From Emergencia sp. 1XD21-10 (GTDB taxonomy: Bacteria > Bacillota > Clostridia > Peptostreptococcales > Anaerovoracaceae), in assembly GCF_009936045.1 (NCBI RefSeq), contig NZ_QWEQ01000012.1:1-64000 (forward strand): a stretch of 64,000 bases of DNA, in the 5' to 3' direction. Position numbers and translations under genes: made by a program. Shown in pieces: positions 45,456-54,101 of the stretch. The notes beneath the pieces are model-generated. The model was not told the DNA's origin. It did not search any database and saw only the letters and a list, made by a program, of their open reading frames with translations. Numbering within the stretch: position 1 is the first letter of the stretch; every line of letters begins with the position of its first letter.

Positions 45456-46679
45456 ATGAGCAAAATTCATGTATATTCCGAAATCGGAAAACTGAAAAAA
45501 GTGTTGCTGCACCGCCCGGGGGATGAAATCGACGGCGTAATTCCGCAGACGATGCCGCGTCATCTGTTTGACGACATTCCGTGGAAAAAGGGAGCGCAGT
45601 ATGAACACGATTGCTTTGCCGATATCTTAAAAAGTGAGGGTACGGAAGTTGTCTACATAGAAGATTTGTTCCGCGCCTCCTTTACAAAAGAAGGAAGCAG
45701 AGAGACGTTTGTCGAAAAGTTCTTAAATAAACACGGAATCTATAGTGCGCATCTTCGCGGACAGATCTTTGAATATCTGATGAGCCTGGAACCAGAGGCT
45801 ATGGCTGACAGAATTATGGCAGGTATCAGAAAATCTGACATCGGCGAAAAGAAGACGGAGGACTTCTCACGCTTCTTCCCGGACGAAGAATACGAGCTGT
45901 ATTACACAGAACCACTGGCAAACCTGTATTACGCAAGAGACCCGGGTTCTTCCATCGGACGTGGTATGAGTTTTCACAATATGGAGAAGCTGGGAAGAGA
46001 TCTGGAAACCGTAGTATGGCAGCATATCTTTGAAAACAATCCTGATTTCGCGGACGAGGATACGCCGATGTGGCTTTCCAACGAGAGCCCATTTGGCATT
46101 GAAGGCGGCGATATTGCCATTCTGTCCAAAGAAGTCATCGGTATTGGCTGCAGTCTGAGAACCCAGCCGGAAGCCATCGAGCAGCTTGCAAGAAAAGTTC
46201 TGCCAAATGACAGCTTCAAAAAAGTCCTGGCATTTACCATTCCAAAGGACAGAAAGTTTATGCACTTGGATACTGTTTTGACGATGATTGATTACGATAA
46301 ATTTACCGTACATCCTGGCATCGAATCCACGCTGAACGTATTTGAAATCAGCCTTGGAAAGAACGGAGAACTGGTATATAAGGACAGATCCGATACCATT
46401 GAAAAGGTTCTGAGTCAGGCGCTGGGATTGGACAGCATAAAGGTGCTGCGCTGCGCGGGCGGTTCCTTCATAGACTCTGAGAGGGAACAGTGGAACGACG
46501 GCACCAACACGCTGGCCATCGCGCCGGGCACTGTGGTGACCTACAGCAGAAATGAAATCACCAACGAGCTGCTCAGACAAAACGGCATCAAGGTGCTTGA
46601 AATGCCATGCGGCGAACTGTCCAGAGGCAGAGGCGGTCCAAGATGTATGAGTATGCCGCTGGTTCGTGAAGATATTTAA
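45456..46679 (+). CDS. arcA: Arginine deiminase family protein
   Basis: A 407-residue amidinotransferase-superfamily enzyme of the ArcA type, which hydrolyses arginine to citrulline and ammonia. The catalytic Cys is C397 in GPRCMSMPLVRE; the catalytic His is in MHLDTVLTMID (about 270), and the Glu and Asp are in IEGGDIAI (about 212) and YYARDPGSS. Two familiar motifs differ from the usual form: NLYFTRDP reads NLYYARDP, and the ISERTS region reads CSLRTQ. The residues that carry out chemistry remain, so it is active, but the guanidino substrate may not be plain arginine. It is followed by a carbamoyltransferase. Confidence 0.88.
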   Translation: MSKIHVYSEIGKLKKVLLHRPGDEIDGVIPQTMPRHLFDDIPWKKGAQYEHDCFADILKSEGTEVVYIEDLFRASFTKEGSRETFVEKFLNKHGIYSAHLRGQIFEYLMSLEPEAMADRIMAGIRKSDIGEKKTEDFSRFFPDEEYELYYTEPLANLYYARDPGSSIGRGMSFHNMEKLGRDLETVVWQHIFENNPDFADEDTPMWLSNESPFGIEGGDIAILSKEVIGIGCSLRTQPEAIEQLARKVLPNDSFKKVLAFTIPKDRKFMHLDTVLTMIDYDKFTVHPGIESTLNVFEISLGKNGELVYKDRSDTIEKVLSQALGLDSIKVLRCAGGSFIDSEREQWNDGTNTLAIAPGTVVTYSRNEITNELLRQNGIKVLEMPCGELSRGRGGPRCMSMPLVREDI

Positions 46680-46702
46680 GATAAAAAATGGAGGAAAAAT
46701 AA

Positions 46703-47749
46703 ATGAACGTAAGACATTTTATTGAAACAGATGATTTTACTAAAGAAGAATATCTTGAGATGCTCAAGGTAATCAAAACGTTAAAAGATGCAGAGAGAAA
46801 AGGAATCAGACTCCCGCTCTTGAAGGATCAATCTTTGGCAATGATGTTTGACCAGCCGTCAACCAGAACCAGAGTTTCCTTTGAGGCAGCTATGACACAG
46901 CTTGGAGGACATGCACTGTATCTGGAAACCAAGACGCTCCACTGCGGTGAAGACAGAGAAACCATCAAGGATACCGCGCAGGTACTGTCCGGTATGTGCG
47001 ATGCCATCGAAATTCGTACAGAATCTCAGGATACCATCATTGAGCTTGCAAAGTACTCTGACGTACCTGTATTCAGCGGTATGAGCTCCAAATGCATGCA
47101 TCCAACTCAGGCGCTGTGCGACCTGTTCACGATGACAGAATATATGCCGGAAGGCAAGAAAATCGAAGATCTGGTTTATATGTTCATCGGCGATAATTCC
47201 GTACTGGGCGATAACATCGGCGGCGTATGCAGAACTGAAGCAAGACTTCTGTCCAAGATGGGCGTAACCTTTATCTCCTGCGCACCGAAGGAAGCAGAAA
47301 TGGCACCGGAAGACGTAGCGTACTGCAAGGCAGAAATGGAAAAATCCGGCGGTAAATTCATTCAGACAGATGATCCGTATGAATACATCGACCAGGTTGA
47401 CTTTATCGCCACAGACGCATGGTGGTATCACGGCAGTGACCATCTGAAGGATAAGAAGATTGCGACCTTCTTCCCTAAGTATTCTGTAAATAAGGAATTA
47501 CTGTCCAAGGCAAAACCTTCCATTAAGGTAATGCACAATCTGCCTGGAAACAGAGGCTATGAGATTTCTGACGAAGTATGGGATAGCGATCAGTCCGTTT
47601 TGATTCCGCAGGCAGAAAACAGATTACATACTGAAAAAGGCTTGCTGGTATACTTCATGTATCCGCTGCTGAAAGAAAAAGAAGCACTCCACACAGAAGC
47701 AGACGTTGACTACTACAAGAAAGCTGTCGACGAACTGGTTCTAAAATAA
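46703..47749 (+). CDS. Ornithine/putrescine-type carbamoyltransferase with altered substrate site
   Basis: A 348-residue transcarbamylase. The carbamoyl phosphate site is intact: STRTR (53-57) and HPTQ (133-136). The amine side is unusual. The HCLP motif reads HNLP (278-281), so the Cys that contacts ornithine in OTCase is Asn. The SMG ornithine motif is replaced by TDAWWYHG (237-244). The C-terminal region (NRGYEISDEV, AENRL-GLLVYFM) is closest to putrescine carbamoyltransferase as I recall it. In the catabolic direction it would split a carbamoylated amine to carbamoyl phosphate for carbamate kinase. The true substrate is open. It lies 23 bases after the deiminase gene. Confidence 0.82.
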   Translation: MNVRHFIETDDFTKEEYLEMLKVIKTLKDAERKGIRLPLLKDQSLAMMFDQPSTRTRVSFEAAMTQLGGHALYLETKTLHCGEDRETIKDTAQVLSGMCDAIEIRTESQDTIIELAKYSDVPVFSGMSSKCMHPTQALCDLFTMTEYMPEGKKIEDLVYMFIGDNSVLGDNIGGVCRTEARLLSKMGVTFISCAPKEAEMAPEDVAYCKAEMEKSGGKFIQTDDPYEYIDQVDFIATDAWWYHGSDHLKDKKIATFFPKYSVNKELLSKAKPSIKVMHNLPGNRGYEISDEVWDSDQSVLIPQAENRLHTEKGLLVYFMYPLLKEKEALHTEADVDYYKKAVDELVLK

Positions 47750-47756
47750 GAAATAA

Positions 47757-47804
47757 TTTCCGGATGGGGAATGCCGGAAAAGCATTCCCCAATCTGTTTG
47801 GGAA
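47757..47804 (+). promoter_or_regulatory. Overlapping hairpins in the homoserine dehydrogenase leader
   Basis: Three stems compete: TTTCCGG/CCGGAAA (47757-47763 with 47774-47780), GGGGAATGC/GCATTCCCC (47766-47774 with 47782-47790), and TTCCC/GGGAA (47785-47789 with 47800-47804). The last contains part of the ribosome binding site. No strong T-run follows, so control of translation or mRNA processing is more likely than termination. Confidence 0.45.
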
Positions 47805-47815
47805 AGGATAACACC

Positions 47816-48829
47816 ATGAGAGATATAAAATTAGCTTTAATCGGATATGGAAACGTGGGAAAGGCATTTACGAAGATGCTGCAGAAAAGGCGTAGCTATA
47901 TAGAAGAACACTATGACTGCAATGTGCAGGTTACAGTAGTCTGCACAAGAAGCTTGGGTGCGCTGATCGATCCTTGCGGTATCGATACGGATCAAATGGA
48001 GGCGGGAATTTTCGCGCAGAATGTGCCTGCACTTTCTGTGATTGATGAGGCGGACTATGATATTATGGTGGAATTGACACCAATCAATATTATGACCGGT
48101 ATGCCCGCAATCGATCATATTAAACATGCCATGAACAGAGGAAAGCACGTAATTACAGCCAACAAAGGTCCAATCGCATGGGCGTACAGAGACCTTGTGG
48201 AACTGGCTGCGAAAAATCACGTGCTTTTTTGTCATGAAGCGACCGTGATGGACGGCGTACCTGTATTTAATCTGGCGAAGGAAACGCTGAAAGCGTGCAG
48301 GATTACAGAAGTAAAGGGCATTCTCAACGCTACAACTAATTATGTACTAGATCAGATGGAAAAAGGGGTTTCTTATGAAGAAGCAGTGAAAGAAGGGCAG
48401 AGGAGAGGATTTGTCGAGGCCGATCCGACAATGGATTTGGAAGGCTGGGACGCGGCTGCTAAACTGACTGCTTTGATGAATGTTTTGATGGATGTGAAGA
48501 TTACACCGACGGAAATCAAACGAACTGGGATTAGTGCGATTACAAAAGAACAGCTTGCAGATGCAGCAAGGAATCATCAGAAAATTAAACTGGTATGTCA
48601 TGGATGGATTGAGGATGGAAAACCAGTCGGCGTTGTAGCGCCGCAGACGGTAAACGGTGATGAACTTCTCGCAAGCATCAACGGAACGGCGGCTGCGGTA
48701 ACCGTTAATACGGATTTAATGGGAGAGGTGTCTATCATTGAGCATGTTTATGAACCGGAAATTGATCAGACTGCTTACGGCGTGCTCAGTGATTTGCTGA
48801 GAATTTTAACAGACGCAAAGAACTTATAA
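47816..48829 (+). CDS. hom: Homoserine dehydrogenase (no ACT domain)
   Basis: A 337-residue NAD(P)-dependent enzyme that reduces aspartate semialdehyde to homoserine or runs in reverse. The Rossmann loop is IGYGNVG (9-15), followed by TANKGPIAW near 118. The family signature GILNATTNYVLDQM continues to EADPTMDLEGWDAAAK near 206-221. It lacks the C-terminal ACT domain that gives threonine feedback, in line with a catabolic or specialised role. No thrB, thrC or lysC is nearby. The start at 47816 is chosen for the GGGAAAGG site; the longer frame from 47771 would pass through the hairpins. Confidence 0.88.
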   Translation: MRDIKLALIGYGNVGKAFTKMLQKRRSYIEEHYDCNVQVTVVCTRSLGALIDPCGIDTDQMEAGIFAQNVPALSVIDEADYDIMVELTPINIMTGMPAIDHIKHAMNRGKHVITANKGPIAWAYRDLVELAAKNHVLFCHEATVMDGVPVFNLAKETLKACRITEVKGILNATTNYVLDQMEKGVSYEEAVKEGQRRGFVEADPTMDLEGWDAAAKLTALMNVLMDVKITPTEIKRTGISAITKEQLADAARNHQKIKLVCHGWIEDGKPVGVVAPQTVNGDELLASINGTAAAVTVNTDLMGEVSIIEHVYEPEIDQTAYGVLSDLLRILTDAKNL

Positions 48830-48859
48830 CTTTATATTTTAACAAGAAAGGACAAAATT

Positions 48860-50350
48860 ATGGGTAAGAAAATTCCAATTTGGCAGTCGCTTTTGGTTCT
48901 TTTATTTGCGGCATTTTCAATTTGCTATTGTCTGGGCGTATGGGAAAGCCTCTTTGGCAGCGCCTTCGCCTGCAGCTACGGCGATATTCATGTAGGCTTG
49001 ATTTTATCTGCTATTTTCGCGGCGGTTGTCGCAGCACTCAACGGCTGGAAATGGTCATATGTTGAAAAAGGTATGATTAAAACAGTCAACAGTATGATGC
49101 AGTCCCTTTTAATCATCATAGCAACTGGCGCTTTAGTTGGTTCCTGGATTCAGGCCGGCGTTGTACCTGCCATGGTTTACTATGGGCTTGGGATTCTGAC
49201 GCCGGGACTGTTTCTGGTAGCAACTATGATTATCTGCGCGATTGTATCTTTGTCCACAGGAACCTCCTGGGGTACAGCGGGTACAGTGGGTATCGCACTA
49301 ATCGGTATCGGTGGAGGTCTAGGCATTCCGACCGGAATTGCGGCAGGCGCAGTTATTTCCGGCGCATATTTTGGAGACAAAATGTCGCCGCTCTCAGATA
49401 CTACCAATATGGCGTCGGCGGTAGCGGGCGTAAATCTCTTTGAACATATTCGCCATATGATGTATACCGTGATTCCGACCAGCGTCATTGCGATGATTTT
49501 GTATGCGATTATCGGTCTGCGCTATTCGGGCAGCACTGACATGTCACAGGTAGACGCGCTAAGAAACGGTATTTTGGAGTCATTTAACATTAATCCGGTG
49601 CTGGTTTTGCCGCCGTTTCTGGTAATTCTCATGATTGCGTTTAAAATGCCGGCGCTGCCGGGCATGATTTTTGGCGCAGTGCTGGGCAGTATTTTCGCAG
49701 TGATTTTCCAGGACGTCAATATTGGAGATACGCTGGGCGTATGGCACTACGGATTTGAATTCGCAGATCCTGACAGTGTGATGCCTGAGCTTGTGGAACT
49801 GCTCACAAGAGGCGGTATGGATTCCATGATGTGGACGGTTCTTCTGATGCTCTGTGCCATGGCTCTTGGCGGCGTGATGGAATGCACAGGTATGCTGACC
49901 TCCATCACAGAAGGTCTGATGCATATTGTAAAGGGCAGAGGACCGGTTGTTCTGACGACCCTTCTGACCGCAATTTTTATCAACATCATTCCGGGAGATT
50001 TATATCTTTCTATCGCCATGACAGGCAAGATGTACAAGGAAGTTTTCGAGGATATGCGTCTAAAGAGAAAAAATCTTTCCAGATGTCTGGAAGACTCATC
50101 GACCCTTACTTCAAATTTGGTGCCTTGGAATGCCTGTGGCGCTTACATGCAGGGTGTCTTCGGGATTCCGCAGTGGGGCGCTGGAGGCTATGCGCCATAT
50201 GCGTTCCTTAATCTGATTTGTCCGCTGGTATCAGCGTTCTATGGATTTACCGGTATCACTATGGAAAAGATGACCGAAGAAGAATATCAGCAAATTTTGG
50301 TTGAGCGCGAGAAAGAGAAGCAGGAAGCGCTAGCTGCTTTAGAAGCGTAA
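48860..50350 (+). CDS. NhaC-family Na+/H+ antiporter
   Basis: A 496-residue membrane antiporter, full length. Family motifs are STGTSWGTAGTVGIALIGIG, SGAYFGDKMSPLSDTTNMAS and the C-terminal SSTLTSNLVPWNACGAYMQG. Some members exchange organic acids or amino acids rather than H+, for example malate/lactate antiporters. As the last gene of the cyclodeaminase-deiminase operon it may energise or carry out exchange of the substrate or product. It is related to the protein at 33016. A strong terminator follows. Confidence 0.88.
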   Translation: MGKKIPIWQSLLVLLFAAFSICYCLGVWESLFGSAFACSYGDIHVGLILSAIFAAVVAALNGWKWSYVEKGMIKTVNSMMQSLLIIIATGALVGSWIQAGVVPAMVYYGLGILTPGLFLVATMIICAIVSLSTGTSWGTAGTVGIALIGIGGGLGIPTGIAAGAVISGAYFGDKMSPLSDTTNMASAVAGVNLFEHIRHMMYTVIPTSVIAMILYAIIGLRYSGSTDMSQVDALRNGILESFNINPVLVLPPFLVILMIAFKMPALPGMIFGAVLGSIFAVIFQDVNIGDTLGVWHYGFEFADPDSVMPELVELLTRGGMDSMMWTVLLMLCAMALGGVMECTGMLTSITEGLMHIVKGRGPVVLTTLLTAIFINIIPGDLYLSIAMTGKMYKEVFEDMRLKRKNLSRCLEDSSTLTSNLVPWNACGAYMQGVFGIPQWGAGGYAPYAFLNLICPLVSAFYGFTGITMEKMTEEEYQQILVEREKEKQEALAALEA

Positions 50351-50384
50351 GTTTCCTTTCTTTGAAAGTCATATAAATGCATTT

Positions 50385-50443
50385 GCCGGCAGCGGCGCAT
50401 ATCTTTAGCAGATTGCTGCGGGATGCGCCGCTGCCGGCTTTTT
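50385..50443 (+). terminator. Strong terminator after the second nhaC
   Basis: GCCGGCAGCGGCGCAT (50385-50400) pairs perfectly with ATGCGCCGCTGCCGGC (50423-50438), followed by TTTTT. It separates the deiminase operon from yfcC. Confidence 0.88.
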
Positions 50444-50473
50444 CCATAAAGATTTACAAATAAGGAGAGAACA

Positions 50474-51892
50474 ATGGATGAGAAAAAGAAAAGAAAATTA
50501 GCTGTTCCTCACGTGTATATTTTGCTTTTGGCAATTATGCTGATTTGCGCGGTACTGACCTATCTGGTACCGGCAGGCGCTTATGATATGCACACCATTA
50601 CCGTTCCGGAAACGGGAGCGGTACGAGAAGTTGTTGACGCACAGACTTATCATCAGGTGGAATCTACGCCTGTTTCCCTGCTTCAGTTTCTGACAGCAGT
50701 GCCGCGCGGCATGCAGGAAGCAGCGCAGATTATCTTCTTTCTGTTTGTTATAGGCGGCGCCATGAATATACTGACGGAAACCAGAGCCATCGATGCAGGC
50801 GTCGGAAGATTGGTTAAAAAACTATCCAGCCGGTCGATTGTGCTGGTGCCGGTTTTTGTAATCCTGTTTTCCATCTGCGGAGCGACTTTTGGTATGTGTG
50901 AAGAAACCATCGCATTTGTACCAATCTTCATTCCTATCTTGCTGGCGATGGGCTTTGACTCTATCACCGGTGCGGCTGTTGTTCTGTGCGGCTGCGGCGC
51001 TGGCTATGCAGCAGCGTTTCTGAACCCGTTCAACGTGCAGATTTCACAGGGAATTGCGGAATTACCTTTAGGATCTGCTATGGGATTTCGTATTGTCATG
51101 TTTTGCTGCATGACACTGCTTGTTACAGTATTTTTAACCTGGTACGCATTAAAGATACGTAAAAATCCTGAGAAGTCTCTGATGTATGAAGCTGATCAGC
51201 ATCGTCAGGATTCTATTAATCTGGAAAGTCTTCCTGATTTCGGAGGAAGAGAGAAAGCAATCCTGCTGGTATTTGCGGCATCCATCGCACTGCTCGTTTA
51301 TGGTGTAGTTAAACTTGGATGGTATATGGACGAGCTGGCTGCTATTTTTCTGGGGATGTCGATGATTGTTGCTTTTATCGCAAAAGACATGGGATTTAAC
51401 CGGTATGCGGAACTTTTTGGACAGGGCATGGCAGGTATTGCCGGCGGTGCGCTGGTAGTTGGTTTTGCCCGGGGTATTCTGGTAGTTCTTACGGATGGTC
51501 AGATTGTGCATACCATTCTTCACAGCGCGGCAGGTCTTCTCGGTGGTTTGCCATCGACAGTTTCTGCGGTAGGTATGTATATTTTCCAGTGTCTGCTCAA
51601 TTTTGTAATTCCTTCTGCATCAGGACAGGCAGCGGTATCCGTGCCTATTATGGCGCCATTGGGTGACTTAGTGGGTGTAACCAGACAGACAACCTGTATT
51701 GCATTCCAGCTGGGTGACGGAATTTCCAATATTTTGACACCGACTTCCGGTTATTTTATGGCGGCGCTGGCTGCAGGCAAAGTTCCTTGGAATAAGTGGG
51801 CGAAATGGATTCTTCCTTTAATTGGACTGGAATTCTTGCTGGGGGCTGTTTTTGTAATTGCGGCACACTCCATGAACTTAGGACCATTCTAA
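50474..51892 (+). CDS. YfcC-family (basic amino acid antiporter-like) transporter
   Basis: A 472-residue polytopic membrane protein of the YfcC / C4-dicarboxylate-like ion transporter superfamily. Members near deiminase genes are often called arginine/ornithine antiporters. Landmarks are TYLVPAGAYDM near the N-terminus, CGATFGMCEETIAFVPIFIPI near 137, and NFVIPSASGQAAVSVPIMAPLG near 376. Position downstream of the deiminase, carbamoyltransferase and cyclodeaminase genes suggests exchange of the guanidino substrate for its amine product. A ribosome binding site (AAGGAGAG) precedes the ATG. Confidence 0.85.
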   Translation: MDEKKKRKLAVPHVYILLLAIMLICAVLTYLVPAGAYDMHTITVPETGAVREVVDAQTYHQVESTPVSLLQFLTAVPRGMQEAAQIIFFLFVIGGAMNILTETRAIDAGVGRLVKKLSSRSIVLVPVFVILFSICGATFGMCEETIAFVPIFIPILLAMGFDSITGAAVVLCGCGAGYAAAFLNPFNVQISQGIAELPLGSAMGFRIVMFCCMTLLVTVFLTWYALKIRKNPEKSLMYEADQHRQDSINLESLPDFGGREKAILLVFAASIALLVYGVVKLGWYMDELAAIFLGMSMIVAFIAKDMGFNRYAELFGQGMAGIAGGALVVGFARGILVVLTDGQIVHTILHSAAGLLGGLPSTVSAVGMYIFQCLLNFVIPSASGQAAVSVPIMAPLGDLVGVTRQTTCIAFQLGDGISNILTPTSGYFMAALAAGKVPWNKWAKWILPLIGLEFLLGAVFVIAAHSMNLGPF

Positions 51893-51924
51893 AATACAGG
51901 ATAGTGAGAATATACTGATTAGGA

Positions 51925-51972
51925 AAAGCGGGCAGTCTCGGGGCAGAAAATTTTGTCCAGACGGCCCGCTTT
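51925..51972 (+). terminator. Hairpin between yfcC and the M20 amidohydrolase
   Basis: AAAGCGGGC (51925-51933) pairs with GCCCGCTTT (51964-51972). The 3' arm ends in TTT and runs straight into the next ribosome binding site, so it may be a weak terminator allowing readthrough. Confidence 0.5.
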
Positions 51973-51987
51973 AAGGAGGAATACGTG

Positions 51988-53160
51988 ATGATGTATGAAC
52001 AATTGATTTCAAAGATTGCAGGAGTAGTGGAAAAAAATTTACCGGAGATGATTTCCTATAATGATGAGACTGCAGAACATCCGGAAGTATCAGGGCATGA
52101 ATATGAAACTGCAAAGCGGATTGCCAGCTTGCTTTCCGGACACGGATATACCCTGGAATATCCTTTTGCCGGCATTGATACAGCATTTCGCGCGGTTTAC
52201 GGCGAAAATAATCACAAATATAAAGTGGGTTTTCTTGTGGAGTATGACGCTCTGCCTGAAATAGGACACGCTTGCGGACATTGCCTCAGCGGCGCAATCA
52301 GCATTTTAGCAGGCCTGTCTGTGAAGGATCTGCAGGATCAGCTCGATACGGACTTTCATATAATAGGTACGCCTGATGAGGAAGACGAGGGACAGAAATG
52401 TCATATGGCGGAGGATGGCGTCTTTGATGATTACGATATGGTTTTGATGATCCATCTGTATAATCGAAATATCGTGGAGCCAACATTACAGTGCTGTTTG
52501 ATTCGCGACTATCATTTTTACGGGAAAGCGTCTCATGCGTCGGCGGCGCCTTGGGAGGGTAGGAACGCGCTTAACGCAGCGCAGCTTTTCCTGCATGCCA
52601 TCGATATGCTCAGGCAGCATACTACTGTGGACGCTCAATTTCATGGGGTCATCAGTCATGGCGGTGATTTTCCCAATACTGTGCCGGATCATGTGGTTGT
52701 CAAACAGATGATTCGCGCTTTGGACAAAACATATGTGCAGCAGCTGGACGGCTTTGTCGATGATTGCGCGGACGGCGCGGCCATGGCGACACAGACTACA
52801 TGGAAGAAGGAAAAATGCGGTGAAGATTATTATAACCTGAAGATAAATGAAACGGGCGCTGAGGCAATAGGTGAAGTGTTTGCAGAGTTTGGGCTGAAAG
52901 CAGAGGATGATCAGGTAGGAATTTTTGGATCCTCTGATATCGGTAATGTAAGCTTTCATTGTCCGTCGTTTCAGCCTTGCCTTAAGATTGCAGATGAGAA
53001 TGTAGTCTTGCACAGCCGAGAATTTGCACAATTGATGACCACAGAAACAGCTCATCAGACCCTTGCCCTTGGAGCAAAGGTTCTGGCAAACACAGCAGTA
53101 AAAATTTTCAGTGATGAAGAAAAAGTTGCGGCAATGGAACGGGATTTTCTGGAAGGATAA
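51988..53160 (+). CDS. M20 family amidohydrolase (M20D, aminoacylase/AbgB-like)
   Basis: A roughly 390-residue zinc amidohydrolase that releases an amino acid from an N-acyl or peptide-like bond. Motifs are HPEVSGHEYETAK near 32, EYDALPEIGHACGHCLSG near 89-106 (with the metal-binding Cys/His pair), IGTPDEEDEGQKCHM near 127, and FYGKASHASAAPWEGRNALNA near 175. These put it in the M20D group with p-aminobenzoyl-glutamate hydrolase and indole-acetyl-amino-acid hydrolases, distinct from the PepV-like M20 proteins in modules A and B. ATG 51988 is eight bases from GGAGG; ATG 51991 and GTG 51985 are alternatives. It lies five bases before the EamA gene. Confidence 0.85.
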   Translation: MMYEQLISKIAGVVEKNLPEMISYNDETAEHPEVSGHEYETAKRIASLLSGHGYTLEYPFAGIDTAFRAVYGENNHKYKVGFLVEYDALPEIGHACGHCLSGAISILAGLSVKDLQDQLDTDFHIIGTPDEEDEGQKCHMAEDGVFDDYDMVLMIHLYNRNIVEPTLQCCLIRDYHFYGKASHASAAPWEGRNALNAAQLFLHAIDMLRQHTTVDAQFHGVISHGGDFPNTVPDHVVVKQMIRALDKTYVQQLDGFVDDCADGAAMATQTTWKKEKCGEDYYNLKINETGAEAIGEVFAEFGLKAEDDQVGIFGSSDIGNVSFHCPSFQPCLKIADENVVLHSREFAQLMTTETAHQTLALGAKVLANTAVKIFSDEEKVAAMERDFLEG

Positions 53161-53165
53161 GATAT

Positions 53166-54101
53166 ATGCAAAAGAGTCAAATGCAAAGTGTTCTGGCGCT
53201 CATGGTGACGGCGTTTATCTGGGGCGCGGCCTTTGTAGCGCAGAGTACCGGCGGTGATATGCTGGGACCGTTTACCTTCAGCTGCCTTCGGTTTTCGGTA
53301 GGCGCGCTGGCGCTGCTGCCTGTCATAAAGCTATTTGACCGGATTGGAATTACTGCAGGTAAGCCGAAAACGCGGCAGGAAAGGAAAGACCTTTGGAAAT
53401 GCGGTATTTGCTGCGGGTTCTTTCTCAGTATGGTGTCGCTTTCTCAGCAGCTGGGATTGTATTATGGCACGCCTGCCGGAAAAGCGGGATTTTTGTCAGC
53501 CTGCTATATCGTAATTGTGCCGATTTTAGGCTTGTTTCTGAAGCGGACCTGTGGCTGGAATGTGTGGGCAGCTGTGGCAATCACACTGGCGGGGTTATAT
53601 CTGCTGTGCATCCATGGAGATTTTTCGGTACAGACGTCGGATTTGCTGGTGCTGTGCAGCTCGCTGATGAGTGCGTTTCAGCTGATGACGGTAGACCATT
53701 ATGCGGGACGGGTAGACGTAGCCAGAATGCCGCTCATTCAGTTTGTGACAGCAGCTTGTATTGCTTTTTTTCCTATGTTTTTCTCGGACATGTCGGGCAA
53801 TGTGTCTGGGATTTTACGATGTATGGAAACGCTGGCAAAGCCGCAGGCGCTGGGGTCGATTCTGTACGCCGGTGTTTTGTCGGGCAGTGTAGCTTATACA
53901 CTGCAGAATATCGGACAGCGTCATGTCCATCCGGCGGTGGCGTCGCTAATTCTCAGTCTGGAGTCAGTTTTTGCAGTACTGGCGGGCTGGGTTGTCTTGG
54001 GGCAGAGCCTGTCCCTCCGTGAATTGGCAGGTTGCGGTCTTGTATTTGCTGCTATTATTTTGGCACAGATTCCGATGAAAAAGAAAGAGAGGTTATCATG
54101 A
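53166..54101 (+). CDS. EamA/DMT-superfamily transporter
   Basis: A 311-residue exporter-type membrane protein with two five-helix repeats. VTAFIWGAAFVAQSTGGDM opens the first and SVAYTLQNIGQRHVHPAVAS marks the second. It resembles the protein at 6286 in length, order of motifs and C-terminal QIPMKKK. It lies between an amidohydrolase and an aminotransferase and overlaps the latter by four bases, so it may export their amino-acid product. The substrate is not known. Confidence 0.87.
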   Translation: MQKSQMQSVLALMVTAFIWGAAFVAQSTGGDMLGPFTFSCLRFSVGALALLPVIKLFDRIGITAGKPKTRQERKDLWKCGICCGFFLSMVSLSQQLGLYYGTPAGKAGFLSACYIVIVPILGLFLKRTCGWNVWAAVAITLAGLYLLCIHGDFSVQTSDLLVLCSSLMSAFQLMTVDHYAGRVDVARMPLIQFVTAACIAFFPMFFSDMSGNVSGILRCMETLAKPQALGSILYAGVLSGSVAYTLQNIGQRHVHPAVASLILSLESVFAVLAGWVVLGQSLSLRELAGCGLVFAAIILAQIPMKKKERLS

